From assembly GCA_016871515.1 (NCBI GenBank), contig VHDE01000007.1, positions 1 through 64,000 on the forward strand: a stretch of 64,000 bases of DNA, given 5' to 3'. Positions 19,190 to 30,603 of this stretch are shown piece by piece; position 1 is the first letter of the stretch, and each line of letters begins with the position of its first letter. Below the pieces are notes generated by a model. The model saw only the letters and a program-made list of their open reading frames with translations, was not told where the DNA came from and ran no database searches. The stretch is from Verrucomicrobiota bacterium. GTDB taxonomy: Bacteria; Verrucomicrobiota; Verrucomicrobiia; Limisphaerales; SIBE01. Made by a program: the position numbers and the translations under genes.

Positions 19190-20128
19190 ATGACGAAGTT
19201 TCTTGGGTCCCTCTTACTCGCGGCAATTGTTGTTCCAGCTTTGGCGAGCGAACCAGTGCCAGATTTTAAGCTCGTGGACGTGAACTCAAATTCCGCTCGC
19301 GGCATGAGCGAGGTTTCTCCACGCGATTACGTTCTCCAAGTTTCCGGGTATTACTTTGGCGCGGCGGGGTGAGGTTACTGCCGTGCCCAGTTTGGGTACC
19401 TCGACGCCATCCAGTCCGAACTAAGAACCGCGAACACCGATCTGAATATCGAGATTCTCGGCGTTAACCAAATCAGCGACGCGTCGGCCAATTCGCTCGC
19501 CGTAGCCGGTCGCACCATCCCCTGGCTGCAGGACACGGTGGAGCAAACGGTCTGGGTCAATTGGGAAGTCGAATATCGCGATGTCCAAATACTCGATTCC
19601 CAGAATCGCGTTTACGCCGTGTTCAATTTGACCCGTAACGATTTGGCCATAGAAAGTAATCGCGAGATTCTGAAGCAAATGTTTTTGGCCGCAGCCAAGA
19701 TTGTAGATTCGGACAAGGACCGGCTTCCGGACGACTGGGAGTTGCGCTATTTCAACAAGCTTTCGGGAAATCCGGCAGATGATCCCGACAGTGATGGCGC
19801 CGACAATTTCACAGAGTTTGCCTTTGGAACAAACCCAAACGACGCGAAATCGCGCTCATCATTTCAACCACGGCTTGTTCGGAACGGACAGCAAAGTCTC
19901 CTAACGGTTCCCTTCCGCCGTCGAGCTGGCGGAGGAATCAATTACATCGCCGAAGTCTCGGCCGATTTTAAGAATTGGACCCGCAGCTCGACCGAGATCA
20001 CAGCGGCATCAATCAAGCTTCTGTTTGATGGGACAGGAACTTCGCAAGCGACTTACTCGCTCAAGAAGCCGGCCGAGGCTCAACCCTATTCGTTCGTTCG
20101 AATCAGAGCGCTGCCGGCAGTCCAGTAA
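19190..20128 (+). CDS. candidate selenoprotein: secreted thioredoxin-like (selenoprotein P N-domain-like) protein with C-terminal Ca-binding-type Asp repeats, in-frame TGA at 19370..19372
   Basis: Frame open from ATG 19190 through TGA to 20128: signal MTKFLGSLLLAAIVVPALASE; VPDFKLVDVN; SGYYFGAAG-(TGA)-GYCRAQFGYLDAIQSEL; IEILGVNQ; RTIPWLQD; EVEYRDVQILD; DSDKDRLPDDWELRYFNKLSGNPADDPDSDGADNFTEFAFGTNP. Confidence 0.7.
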
Positions 20129-20153
20129 CACACTGTCCTATCACGTCTAGAGC

Positions 20154-20253
20154 GTTTCTCGAAACAGATTACCGAATAGGTAGGGCAAACCTGCTGCTTT
20201 GCCGGAAACGCGGCAGCGTTTCCCTACCTATTCGGTAATCTGTTTCGAGAAAC
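20154..20253. repeat. palindromic repeat, family C copy 1 (32-bp perfect inverted arms)
   Basis: GTTTCTCGAAACAGATTACCGAATAGGTAGGG ... CCCTACCTATTCGGTAATCTGTTTCGAGAAAC between convergent genes. Confidence 0.92.
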
Positions 20254-20260
20254 CCTCTAA

Positions 20261-21808
20261 TCACTTCGTTGAAGCGTCGCGGATGAACTTGGCCAGATCT
20301 GCCTTTTGCTTTTTTAGATCGGGCAAGTTGAGATACATCATGTGACCCGCCGTGTAATCATCCATAACAACATTCTTGGACAACGCAGGGTCAACATCGA
20401 GATGGTTGAAAGTGTAACGAGTGGCAAAATACGGCGTGGCCAAGTCGTAGTAGCCGTTTGATACGTGGACCTTCAAAAAGGGATTGCGTGTCAGACTTTC
20501 CGCGAGCGTCTCGGCCACATTAACGTAGCTGTTTCCGCTGCCCCAGTTCCACGGGTTCACGCTGCCGGTAAGGATTTCATAAATGAGGTCGCTCTCGAAT
20601 TTCAGTTCTGTTCGGATGTAATGATTAAACGTCGAGGTGTAAGCGCTGAAAATCGCTTCGCCGCTCGGATCATATTCCATGTTATTTGCGAGGCGATCGC
20701 GCACGTATCCCTTGTAACGGCTGTCAAACCTTCCCACCACTCGGCCTTCTTCGCGCAGAAGTTCTTCGGCAAAACGCCCGATGCTGATGCGAAGGTCGGA
20801 ACGATCCACGAACGTCTCCGAGAGCCCGGTGAAACGCGCCACTTGCTTGGCAATTTCCTGATGCTTATCGCGCGGCAGCGAGGTTCCTTGCAAAAGCGCG
20901 CTGTTGTAATCGGTGACAGTGAAGGCTTCCGCTTTGCCCAATACCTCGGACAGTGACAACCGCTGTAATTCCGGTGGAAGCTTCTTGTGGTACCAAGCCG
21001 TCGCCGTATAGGTCGGCAAATAGAGCAGATAAGGCAAATCATTGCCCGCTGCGAAGCGGATGGTTTGGAAATTCAGGACCGTGGAGACCAGCATGATCCC
21101 GTTCACGTTCATACGATGGCGTTCGCGCAGTTCACCAGATAGCCCGGCCGCTCGAGTTGTCCCGTAACTTTCGCCGATGATGAATTTTGGCGAAAGCCAG
21201 CGCGTGTTGCGCGTGGTGTACAGGCGAATGAACTCCGCCACCGAACGCAAATCCTCCTCGACACCGTGAAACTTTCTCGCGTCATCCGGCTTCGCAGCGC
21301 GGCTATAACCCGTGCTGACCGGATCGATGAAGACAAGATCGGTTTCGTCAAGCAGAGAGAATTCGTTATCGACGAGCTGATACGGCGGCGGAAGCGGACT
21401 GCCGTCGTCCTCCAATCGAACGCGCCGCGGTCCGAGCAACCCCAAATGCATCCAAACCGAGGAAGATCCGGGACCACCGTTAAATGAAAACGTGACCGGA
21501 CGTTTGGACAATTCACCGGCGTTATCCTTGCTGTAGGCAATGTAAAAAATGTCGGCCGTTGTTTTATTGTCGCGGTCGCGGAGTTGAATGGTGCCAGCTC
21601 TTGCGGTGTAGTCGATTTTTTGTCCGCCAATAACCAAACTATGTTTGGTCTCGACCTTTTTCTCGTCGGAATCGCCTTCTTTCTTTTTAGGTGGGTCGCT
21701 CGGTTTGTCAGCCGGTTTGGCCGCCTCATCAGCCGCCGCAAATACGAGGAGACCACCCAGTGCAGGGAACAAAACCGTCAGCAATATTCTCTTGCGCATG
21801 GCGAGCAA
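20261..21808 (-). CDS. S10 family serine carboxypeptidase-like peptidase
   Basis: FSFNGGPGSSSVWMHLGLLGPRRV; FIIGESYGTTRAAGLSGEL; VSNGYYDLATPYFATRYT; AGHMMY. Confidence 0.9.
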   Translation of the reverse strand: MLAMRKRILLTVLFPALGGLLVFAAADEAAKPADKPSDPPKKKEGDSDEKKVETKHSLVIGGQKIDYTARAGTIQLRDRDNKTTADIFYIAYSKDNAGELSKRPVTFSFNGGPGSSSVWMHLGLLGPRRVRLEDDGSPLPPPYQLVDNEFSLLDETDLVFIDPVSTGYSRAAKPDDARKFHGVEEDLRSVAEFIRLYTTRNTRWLSPKFIIGESYGTTRAAGLSGELRERHRMNVNGIMLVSTVLNFQTIRFAAGNDLPYLLYLPTYTATAWYHKKLPPELQRLSLSEVLGKAEAFTVTDYNSALLQGTSLPRDKHQEIAKQVARFTGLSETFVDRSDLRISIGRFAEELLREEGRVVGRFDSRYKGYVRDRLANNMEYDPSGEAIFSAYTSTFNHYIRTELKFESDLIYEILTGSVNPWNWGSGNSYVNVAETLAESLTRNPFLKVHVSNGYYDLATPYFATRYTFNHLDVDPALSKNVVMDDYTAGHMMYLNLPDLKKQKADLAKFIRDASTK

Positions 21809-21922
21809 GGCTGCCCGCAGAATGCTTCGTTGGCAAATCGAAAGCTAGGCATCGCAAGGGGACCGGGATGGTTCATGCCCGTGGTTGAACAGCCGCTTTG
21901 CTCGGACACCTCCCAGCACGCG

Positions 21923-22315
21923 TTATGTCCGCGCCACAAACATCTGACCCAGGAAGTAGCCGCACCAAACAGCCGCCAGGCAAAGCGTAACCGAGAGACA
22001 AATGTTTGCGGCTGCGAATATCCATTCGCCACGCTGCGCCAAATGCAGCGTCTGTACGCTGAACGCGGCAAACGTTGTGTATCCGCCGAGGATTCCGATC
22101 ATTAAAAAATCTCGGACGGCTGGGATTATCCGAGGCGGGACCAGATCCGGGCTCAACGCCGCAATCAAGCCAATCAGAAACGACCCTGAAACGTTAACGA
22201 TCAGCGTTCCAAAAGGAAATGCGTCGCCCAGCCGATGCGTCATTGCCTGGGAAAGCCAAAAGCGTCCCATCCCACCTATCGCGCTGCCCAGACCAATCCA
22301 AAAGTAAGTGGCCAT
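21923..22315 (-). CDS. crcB: fluoride ion transporter CrcB
   Basis: GSAIGGMGRFWLSQAM; FPFGTLIVNVSGSFLIGLI; LMIGILGGYTTFAAFSVQTL. Confidence 0.9.
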   Translation of the reverse strand: MATYFWIGLGSAIGGMGRFWLSQAMTHRLGDAFPFGTLIVNVSGSFLIGLIAALSPDLVPPRIIPAVRDFLMIGILGGYTTFAAFSVQTLHLAQRGEWIFAAANICLSVTLCLAAVWCGYFLGQMFVART

Positions 22316-22422
22316 TTGCATTCTTCGTAGTTTCGCTGTGAAGCTGCGGTAAACCAATCCGCTGTTGTTGATGTTCGCTCGGCTGCCGGCCTGCCTTATA
22401 AGCATCGCTGCGGTGCAGCAGT

Positions 22423-23379
22423 TCAGATCTGAAAATCAGACCGGCCAATGTCGCGGTCACGCTTGCTCAAGACCTTCACATTGACTTCCTCGTAAAGGAC
22501 GAGGGAATGCGGCGGCACGCTGTGCATGAGAAACACGTTCGCACCAATGGTGCTCCCGGCTCCAATGACCGTTTCGCCGCCGACAATTGTCGCTCCAGCG
22601 TAGATTGTCACATTGTCCTCGACCGTCGGATGCCGCTTCTGTCCCCGCAATTGCTGGCCGCCCGACAATGAGCGCGCGACTAAGCCGACGCCTTGGTACA
22701 TCTTGACGTGGTTGCCGATAGCGCATGTTTCGCCAATCGTCGTACCGGTGCAATGATCGACGAAAAAATGCGAACCAATGCGCGCTCCGGGATGCAAATC
22801 CATTCCGGTCCGTCCATGAGCCCACTCGGTCATGATGCGCGGGATAAGCGCGATTTCTTGAAGATATAGCTCGTGTGCCATGCGCTGCACGGCGATTCCT
22901 TCAACGAACGGATAAGCAACAATGACCTCCTCCTTGCTGAGCGCGGCCGGATCGCCATTGTAGGCCGCTTCGGCATCGGTTTGCAGCAACTCGCGAATCT
23001 TTGGCAATTTGCCGAGGAAGTTGCATGTCAGCTCGTGCGCCACGCTCCTGAGTTCACTTTTGCTCAGCTTTCCAGCCGGCTTATATTCCAAACTTTTGTA
23101 AATCTCGTCTTCCAGGCGTCCCATCACTGAGTCCATGAGATTAGCTGTCTCCATCTTGATTTCAGACGAATGGATTGGCTTGTCGTCAAAGAAACCCGGG
23201 AACAGAAGCCGCAGCAGATCGACTGTAATCAAGCCAATCGCGCTCTTGGAAGGCAGATTGACGCCGTCGAGGTGATTGATGCCTCCAACCCGGGCGTACG
23301 AAGCCACCAACTGGCTCGTGAGCTCGGTTACCGTCGTCTTCATTCGAACACTATTACGAAAGGGAATTGTGAAAGGCAA
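22423..23379 (-). CDS. cysE: serine O-acetyltransferase (EpsC/CysE type)
   Basis: GMDLHPGARIGSHFFVDHCTGTTIGETCAIGNHVKMYQGVGLVARS left-handed beta-helix; HPTVEDNVTIYAGATIVGGETVIG. Confidence 0.85.
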   Translation of the reverse strand: MPFTIPFRNSVRMKTTVTELTSQLVASYARVGGINHLDGVNLPSKSAIGLITVDLLRLLFPGFFDDKPIHSSEIKMETANLMDSVMGRLEDEIYKSLEYKPAGKLSKSELRSVAHELTCNFLGKLPKIRELLQTDAEAAYNGDPAALSKEEVIVAYPFVEGIAVQRMAHELYLQEIALIPRIMTEWAHGRTGMDLHPGARIGSHFFVDHCTGTTIGETCAIGNHVKMYQGVGLVARSLSGGQQLRGQKRHPTVEDNVTIYAGATIVGGETVIGAGSTIGANVFLMHSVPPHSLVLYEEVNVKVLSKRDRDIGRSDFQI

Positions 23380-23413
23380 GGAATGTGAAGATCGTCATGA
23401 ACCTGGCGCATAA

Positions 23414-23526
23414 AGCCCCTCCCCATGAACCTGAACTTGGTAGGGCGGCGTTGCTGCGCCGCCGCGATTGCTGTTCGCAGGCTGCGGAGCACCGCAGCCC
23501 TACCTTCAGGTTCATGAGGAGGGGCT
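23414..23526. repeat. palindromic repeat, family F copy 1
   Basis: AGCCCCTCCCCATGAACCTGAA...TAGGGC ... GCCCTACCTTCAGGTTCATGAGGAGGGGCT. Confidence 0.85.
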
Positions 23527-23676
23527 GCTTTTTGCCTGCGCCAGCCACAGTTCACAAGCAGGTTCATGGAAAGCACGAGATGCGTTTAGGATTAAGGCAT
23601 GCTTGTTCTTTGACTTACCAGTCTCAGCCGCTATCGTTCGGTAAGATGTCATTTCGCCAGAGGAATTTCTCAGAAT

Positions 23677-26472
23677 ATGACGAATAGAAATGGACCAAGT
23701 CATCTGAACCTTGCGTTTGCGGAGGCTTTGTACGCCGACTTCTTGCGCGATCCATCTTCCGTTCCTGAAGATTGGCGGGGCTATTTTGAAGCGATGGAAA
23801 ACGGCGAACGCCAGCCGCCGCAAATGGCGCCTTCATTCCGCCCACGCAGTTTGTTTGATCCCGCTAACGGCAAAGCCGAGGTGTCTGGCACAACTGAAGT
23901 GACAGGTTTTGGTCTGCAAGACCGCGTGGATCAGCTCATTCGCGCCTACCGCACACGCGGCCATATGATCGCATCGATCGATCCTTTAACGATGGTGCGT
24001 CCTTGCCCTCCGGAACTGGACCCAGCCTTCTACGGTTTTACCGAAGCCGACCTGGACCGCCGATTCTCGTGCGAGACGGTGCACAGCGGCGGTCCATTGT
24101 CGTTGCGCGAGATTTTGCAACGCTTGCGCAATACCTATTGCCGCTCGATCGGCGTCGAATACATGCATATCGACGATTTATCCGTGCGCCGATGGATGCA
24201 GCGGCGGATGGAGTTCACCGAGAATCACACGCAGTTATCACGCAAAGAACAGATTCGCATTTTAACCCGCCTGACCGACGCGGTTACGTTCGAGGAATTC
24301 ATCCGCAAGAAGTTCATCGGCGCAAAAAGTTTTTCTCTCGAAGGTTCGGAAAGTTTGATTCCGCTTCTCGACTTAGCGATCGAGAAAGCAGGCGAACAGG
24401 GCATTCGTCAAATCGTCATGGGGATGGCGCATCGCGGGCGGCTGAATGTGCTCGCGAATATCCTCGGCAAAAGCCCGCGGCAAATCTTCCGCGAATTTGC
24501 CGATGCCGATCCCCACCTCTATACGGGGCGAGGCGATGTCAAATATCATTTAGGCCACCATTCGGAATGGAGAACATCGTCGGGCGGCAAGATTTATCTG
24601 TTCATGTGCTTTAATCCAAGCCACCTCGAATTCGTGAACCCGGTGGCTCTCGGACGAATGCGCGCCAAGATGGATCGCGAGGGTGACGCCGAACGCGAAC
24701 GCGGCATGGTCATCCTGATTCACGGTGATGCCGCATTTCCTGGTCAAGGAGTAGTGCAGGAGACACTCAATTTAAGCCAGCTGCGTGGTTATTCCGTGGG
24801 CGGCACGCTGCATGTGATCGTCAACAATCAAATTGGCTTTACCACTTCCTCATCCGAAGCACGGTCGAGCACATATGCCACCGACGTTGCCAAGCTGCTC
24901 CCAGTTCCGATTTTTCACGTGAACGGTGAAGACCCCGAAGCGGTGGCCCAAGTCGTCCGATTGGCGCTCGATTTTCGCAAGCAATTCAAGAGCGACGTTG
25001 TTATCGATATGTACGGCTATCGCCAGCTTGGCCACAATGAAGGGGATGAACCTTCCTTCACCCAACCGGTTTTGTATCGCGCAATCGAGAAGCGAAAGCC
25101 AGTGCGTGAAGGTTACCTGGATCATCTGCTCCGTCTCGGCGGTGTCACGCGCGAGGAAGCGGATGAAATCGCCGAACGCCGACGCGCCAATTTGGAAAAC
25201 GAATTGTCCGAATCACGGCGCGAGACATACAAGTTTCCCCCCAAAGAGCTGGAAGGCATTTGGAAGGGATACTGCGGCGGTCCGGAATCCGAGGTGGAAG
25301 ATAGACCAACGGGTGTCGAGAAAGCGAGACTGGCACAGTTACTCCAGAAGCAGACTGAATTTCCGGAAAAGTTTCATCCTCACCCCAAACTCACTAAGTT
25401 TCTGGAAGCGCGCCGCACCATGGCCAAAGGTGAACAATCGCTGGATTGGTCAGCGGCCGAAGCTCTCGCGTTCGCCAGTTTGGTGGCCGAAGGCTATCGC
25501 GTTCGTTTGAGCGGCCAAGACTGCGGACGCGGCACATTCAGCCAGCGGCACGCAGTTCTCCATGACTTTGAAGACGGTCATACGTTTGTCCCGCTGCAAC
25601 ACGTCTCTTCAGACCAAGCTCCCGTAGAGATTACTAACAGTCCTCTTTCCGAAGTCGGCGTCCTCGGTTTTGAATACGGCTTTAGCCTCGATTGGCCCGA
25701 AGGTCTGATCCTGTGGGAAGCGCAATTTGGCGACTTCTGGAATGTTGCGCAAGTGATCGTCGATCAATTCATCGTCAGCGCCGAAGACAAATGGCATCGA
25801 CTGAGCGGCATTGTGTTGTTGCTTCCGCATGGTTTCGAGGGTCAGGGGCCCGAGCATTCAAGCGCGAGGCTGGAACGGTTTCTAATGTTGGGCGCCGAAG
25901 ATAATATTCAGGTCGTTTATCCGAGCACTCCCGCGCAATACTTCCACTGTCTGCGACGACAAGTCATCCGTCGGTGGCGAAAACCGCTCGTGATCATGAC
26001 GCCCAAAAGTCTGCTGCGACACCCGAAGGTCGTCTCCAGTTTGGAACAATGCGCGCAAGGAAAATTCCAACGCGTCATTTCGGATTCCTCGGAACGAGAC
26101 CCAAGACCGATTCGCCAGATCATTCTTTGCACCGGAAAAATCTATTACGAATTGGAAGCGCAACGTGATGAACTGAAACGCGATGACGTTGCTGTGTTGC
26201 GTTTAGAACAGCTCTATCCATTGCCGAAGGATGAATTGAACGCCGCATTGCAACGTTATGCCGATGGGACTCCTGTTGTCTGGGTTCAGGAAGAGCCGGA
26301 AAATATGGGTGCGTGGCGCTTCTTGCGGGTTAAGTTGGGAACAAGATTGTTCGATCGATTCCCCTTCTCCAGTGTTTCGCGTCCCGCGTCGGCCAGTCCC
26401 GCAACAGGCTCGTTCAACAGCCACAAACATGAGCAAGCCAGATTGCTGGCGGAAGCATTTCAGAAGCGGTAA
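23677..26472 (+). CDS. sucA: 2-oxoglutarate dehydrogenase E1 component
   Basis: [104 protein letters not shown]. Confidence 0.97.
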   Translation: MTNRNGPSHLNLAFAEALYADFLRDPSSVPEDWRGYFEAMENGERQPPQMAPSFRPRSLFDPANGKAEVSGTTEVTGFGLQDRVDQLIRAYRTRGHMIASIDPLTMVRPCPPELDPAFYGFTEADLDRRFSCETVHSGGPLSLREILQRLRNTYCRSIGVEYMHIDDLSVRRWMQRRMEFTENHTQLSRKEQIRILTRLTDAVTFEEFIRKKFIGAKSFSLEGSESLIPLLDLAIEKAGEQGIRQIVMGMAHRGRLNVLANILGKSPRQIFREFADADPHLYTGRGDVKYHLGHHSEWRTSSGGKIYLFMCFNPSHLEFVNPVALGRMRAKMDREGDAERERGMVILIHGDAAFPGQGVVQETLNLSQLRGYSVGGTLHVIVNNQIGFTTSSSEARSSTYATDVAKLLPVPIFHVNGEDPEAVAQVVRLALDFRKQFKSDVVIDMYGYRQLGHNEGDEPSFTQPVLYRAIEKRKPVREGYLDHLLRLGGVTREEADEIAERRRANLENELSESRRETYKFPPKELEGIWKGYCGGPESEVEDRPTGVEKARLAQLLQKQTEFPEKFHPHPKLTKFLEARRTMAKGEQSLDWSAAEALAFASLVAEGYRVRLSGQDCGRGTFSQRHAVLHDFEDGHTFVPLQHVSSDQAPVEITNSPLSEVGVLGFEYGFSLDWPEGLILWEAQFGDFWNVAQVIVDQFIVSAEDKWHRLSGIVLLLPHGFEGQGPEHSSARLERFLMLGAEDNIQVVYPSTPAQYFHCLRRQVIRRWRKPLVIMTPKSLLRHPKVVSSLEQCAQGKFQRVISDSSERDPRPIRQIILCTGKIYYELEAQRDELKRDDVAVLRLEQLYPLPKDELNAALQRYADGTPVVWVQEEPENMGAWRFLRVKLGTRLFDRFPFSSVSRPASASPATGSFNSHKHEQARLLAEAFQKR

Positions 26473-26497
26473 CGCAGACTTAAGAATCTGCGTTACC
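26468..26497. repeat. short hairpin repeat, family A copy 3, overlapping sucA stop codon
   Basis: GGTAACGCAGA CTTAAGAA TCTGCGTTACC; the TAA at 26470..26472 is the sucA stop. Confidence 0.85.
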
Positions 26498-26514
26498 AAT
26501 AGGAACGGAATCGT

Positions 26515-27765
26515 ATGGCCATCGAATTGAAAGTTCCCTCAGTGGGTGAATCGATTAACGAAGTCGAAATCGGCGAGTGGCGGAAAGCCAAAGGCGACTC
26601 GGTTCAAAAAGACGAGACCGTCGCCGTGCTCGAATCCGAAAAGGCAACCGTCGAGTTACCGTCCCCATTCACCGGCACGGTTGGCGATATTCTCAAACGC
26701 AAGGGAGAAACGGCTACCATCGGCGAAGTCATCGGCTACATTGAGCAAGCTGGCAAGCAAGCGGAAGCCAAGTCGGCCGAGCAAATCCAACAAGGCGGCA
26801 TTCCGACCGGAGTTCAACCTCGTGTTATGCCCGCCGCTCAACGCGCGTTGGCCGAGCACGGCATCCAAGCTGAAGCCGTCAAGCCAACGGGCCCAGGCGA
26901 ACGGCTTCTGAAGGAGGATGTGATGCGCCATGTTGAAGCCAAGTCTGCAGCTGCTGAGCCCAAACGCGCCGACGTCATTCAAAAGCCTGGCGAACCGCTT
27001 CCTGCGCGTCCCAAAACCACACACTCAACCCCGTCTTCCGCGGCTAAGGCCACGACTTCCACGGACCGCGAAGAAGAGGTGGTGCCAATGAGCCGGCTGC
27101 GCCGGACCTTGGCGGAGCGACTTGTCGAAGCCCAACACAATGCAGCGCTCCTCACAACTTTCAATGAGATCGACATGTCGGAAGGGATGGCTCTGCGCAG
27201 GCATTACGGCGAAGCGTTCCAGGCCAAGTACGGCCTCAAACTCGGGTTCATGTCATTCTTTGTAAAGGCGGCCATCGACGCGCTCAAAGCGGTGCCGCAG
27301 GTCAACGCCGAGATTCGCGGCACTGACATCGTCTATCACAATTACTACGACATCGGCGTCGCGATTGGCGGCGGCAAAGGCTTGGTCGTGCCGGTGCTTC
27401 GCAATGCGGAACGAATGAGCTTCGCCGAAATTGAAATTGCTATCAGCGATTTCGCCAGGCGCGCGAAAGAAAACAAACTGAAGCTGGAAGAACTTCAGGG
27501 CGGCACATTCACGATTAGCAACGGCGGTGTTTATGGATCGCTGCTTTCAACGCCGATCATCAATCCTCCGCAGAGCGGCATTTTGGGAATGCACACAATT
27601 CAAGAGCGGCCCGTGGCGCGCGACGGCGCGGTTGTCATCCGTCCAATGATGTACGTCGCGCTGACCTACGATCACCGTATTGTGGATGGGCGCGAGGGCG
27701 TGACGTTCTTGAAGCGGATCAAAGAAGTAATCGAGAATCCAGCCAGGATGTTGATCGAGGTTTGA
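26515..27765 (+). CDS. sucB: dihydrolipoamide succinyltransferase E2
   Basis: lipoyl domain DETVAVLESEKATVELPSPFTGTV; E2 catalytic YDHRIVDGREGVTFLKRIKEVIENP. Confidence 0.95.
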   Translation: MAIELKVPSVGESINEVEIGEWRKAKGDSVQKDETVAVLESEKATVELPSPFTGTVGDILKRKGETATIGEVIGYIEQAGKQAEAKSAEQIQQGGIPTGVQPRVMPAAQRALAEHGIQAEAVKPTGPGERLLKEDVMRHVEAKSAAAEPKRADVIQKPGEPLPARPKTTHSTPSSAAKATTSTDREEEVVPMSRLRRTLAERLVEAQHNAALLTTFNEIDMSEGMALRRHYGEAFQAKYGLKLGFMSFFVKAAIDALKAVPQVNAEIRGTDIVYHNYYDIGVAIGGGKGLVVPVLRNAERMSFAEIEIAISDFARRAKENKLKLEELQGGTFTISNGGVYGSLLSTPIINPPQSGILGMHTIQERPVARDGAVVIRPMMYVALTYDHRIVDGREGVTFLKRIKEVIENPARMLIEV

Positions 27766-27775
27766 ACTTCGGCAA

Positions 27776-27853
27776 TCGGAGCGCGGACCGCAGAGTCCGC
27801 GAGCGGAACAATCACAAGCCAATAACGCGCGGACTCGGCGGCCCGCGCTCCGA
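27776..27853. repeat. palindromic repeat, family D copy 2
   Basis: ATCGGAGCGCGGACCGCAGAGTCCGCG ... CGCGGACTCGGCGGCCCGCGCTCCGAT between sucB and lpd. Confidence 0.85.
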
Positions 27854-27885
27854 TAAGCTAGCGGCAATTCTTTGGGTTTAATTGT

Positions 27886-29277
27886 ATGGCACAGAATGAA
27901 CATGATCTCGTTATCATTGGCGCGGGTCCGGGCGGCTATGTCGCGGCGATCCGCGGAGCGCAACTCGGATTCAATGCAGCGTGCGTCGAGAAAGAACCTC
28001 TCCTCGGTGGAACTTGCCTTCGCGTCGGTTGCATTCCCAGTAAAGCGCTTCTCGAATCGACCGAACTTTACGTCGAAGCAAAAGGAAAACTCGGCGAGCA
28101 TGGCATCCGCGTTGGCAGCGTCGAAGTTGACTTGCAGAGCTTGCTGCGCAGGAAAGAGAAAGTTGTCAGCACGCTAACCAAAGGGATCGACGGTCTATTC
28201 AAGAAGCACAAGATCACGCGTTACGTCGGCCATGGAAGAATTGACGGGCCGGGCAAGGTAATGGTGGAGCAAACGGATGCGGCGATTGAGCTTCGCGCAA
28301 AACATATTCTCATTGCAACCGGCAGCAAGTCCAGCAACCTGCCCGGCGTGGCCATCGATGGAAATCGGATTGGAACCAGCACGGAAGCGCTGGCTTATCC
28401 GGCGGTTCCTGAACATTTAGTGATCATTGGCGCAGGGTACATCGGTCTCGAACTCGGTTCGGTCTGGCGGCGTCTCGGATCGAAAGTCACCGTGCTGGAA
28501 TACCTCAACCGGATTTTGCCAGGCATGGACAGTGAAATCGCCACAGAAGCCCAAAAGATTTTTGAGAAGCAAGGTTTTCGATTTCGACTGGGCGCAAAAG
28601 TGACGGCGGCACGCGTCGAAGGCGATCAATGCATCGTCGAATGCGAAGGATCAGAACGCGTCGCGTGCGATCGTGTCTTGGTCGCGGTCGGACGAGCTCC
28701 TAACACAGATCGTCTGGGACTCGAATCCGTCAACATTCAACTCGATTCCAAAGGGCGCATTCCAGTTGACGAATATTTTGCCACTCCAGTGCCCGGCATC
28801 TATGCGATTGGCGACGTCATCCGCGGCCCGATGCTCGCGCACAAAGCTGAGGAGGAAGGAATCGCTTGTGTGGAATATTTGGCGACCGGTTTTGGGCACG
28901 TGGACTACAATTCGATCCCGGGCGTCGTTTATACCGAGCCAGAGATCGCGTCGGTGGGTAGGACCGAAGAGCAATTGAAAGAGGAAAAGGTCGAGTTTAA
29001 GAAAGGTGTCTTTCCTTTTCTAGCCAACGGACGCGCGCGTGCGCTGCACAAAACAGAAGGACGGGTGAAAGTTCTTGCGGACGCCAAGACCGATCGCGTC
29101 CTCGGAGTTCACATTCTTGGGCCTCGCGCGGGTGATCTCATCGCCGAAGCCGCGGTGGCGATGGCCTTTGGGGCAAGCAGTGAAGACTTAGCTCGCGCGT
29201 CACACGCGCACCCGACACTCGCTGAAGCAATTAAAGAAGCGGCCTTGGGCGTAGCCGGACAAGCGATTCATTTCTGA
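27886..29277 (+). CDS. lpdA: dihydrolipoyl dehydrogenase
   Basis: [56 protein letters not shown]. Confidence 0.96.
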   Translation: MAQNEHDLVIIGAGPGGYVAAIRGAQLGFNAACVEKEPLLGGTCLRVGCIPSKALLESTELYVEAKGKLGEHGIRVGSVEVDLQSLLRRKEKVVSTLTKGIDGLFKKHKITRYVGHGRIDGPGKVMVEQTDAAIELRAKHILIATGSKSSNLPGVAIDGNRIGTSTEALAYPAVPEHLVIIGAGYIGLELGSVWRRLGSKVTVLEYLNRILPGMDSEIATEAQKIFEKQGFRFRLGAKVTAARVEGDQCIVECEGSERVACDRVLVAVGRAPNTDRLGLESVNIQLDSKGRIPVDEYFATPVPGIYAIGDVIRGPMLAHKAEEEGIACVEYLATGFGHVDYNSIPGVVYTEPEIASVGRTEEQLKEEKVEFKKGVFPFLANGRARALHKTEGRVKVLADAKTDRVLGVHILGPRAGDLIAEAAVAMAFGASSEDLARASHAHPTLAEAIKEAALGVAGQAIHF

Positions 29278-29294
29278 GGACAGGCCGGCAGGTT

Positions 29295-29370
29295 TTGGAG
29301 CGCGGCAGTCCTCTGCCGCTTTGGAGTAAAGCGCACCCCTGAAAAGCGGCAGAGGACTGCTGCACTCCAA
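29295..29370. repeat. palindromic repeat, family E
   Basis: TTGGAGCGCGGCAGTCCTCTGCCGC ... GCGGCAGAGGACTGCTGCACTCCAA; each arm contains GCGGCAG/CTGCCGC-type hairpin. Confidence 0.85.
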
Positions 29371-29430
29371 GACGCTGTCGCGCCGGATGAAGACCACCAT
29401 TTCATCTCACCGCGGCGTAAACCAAGAACT

Positions 29431-29450
29431 GGACAGGCGGGACGCCTGTC

Positions 29451-29451
<1 letters not shown>
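29431..29451. repeat. short hairpin repeat, family G copy 1
   Basis: GGACAGGC GGGAC GCCTGTCC; abuts reverse-strand stop codon of 29451..30491. Confidence 0.85.
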
Positions 29452-30491
<1,040 letters not shown>

Positions 30492-30603
30492 AGGCGATGT
30501 AGTTAGACCGAGATGACTGGGCCAAGCAATGCCAAACTGCGCAGTTCGGCGCAACTTAACTTAGCGCAACTTGTTCGCAGATTGCACCCATGAACCATTT
30601 CGC

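Noticed and set aside
22316-22440. Fluoride riboswitch upstream of crcB
   Set aside because: I could not recognise the conserved crcB-motif pseudoknot elements by eye; needs Infernal.
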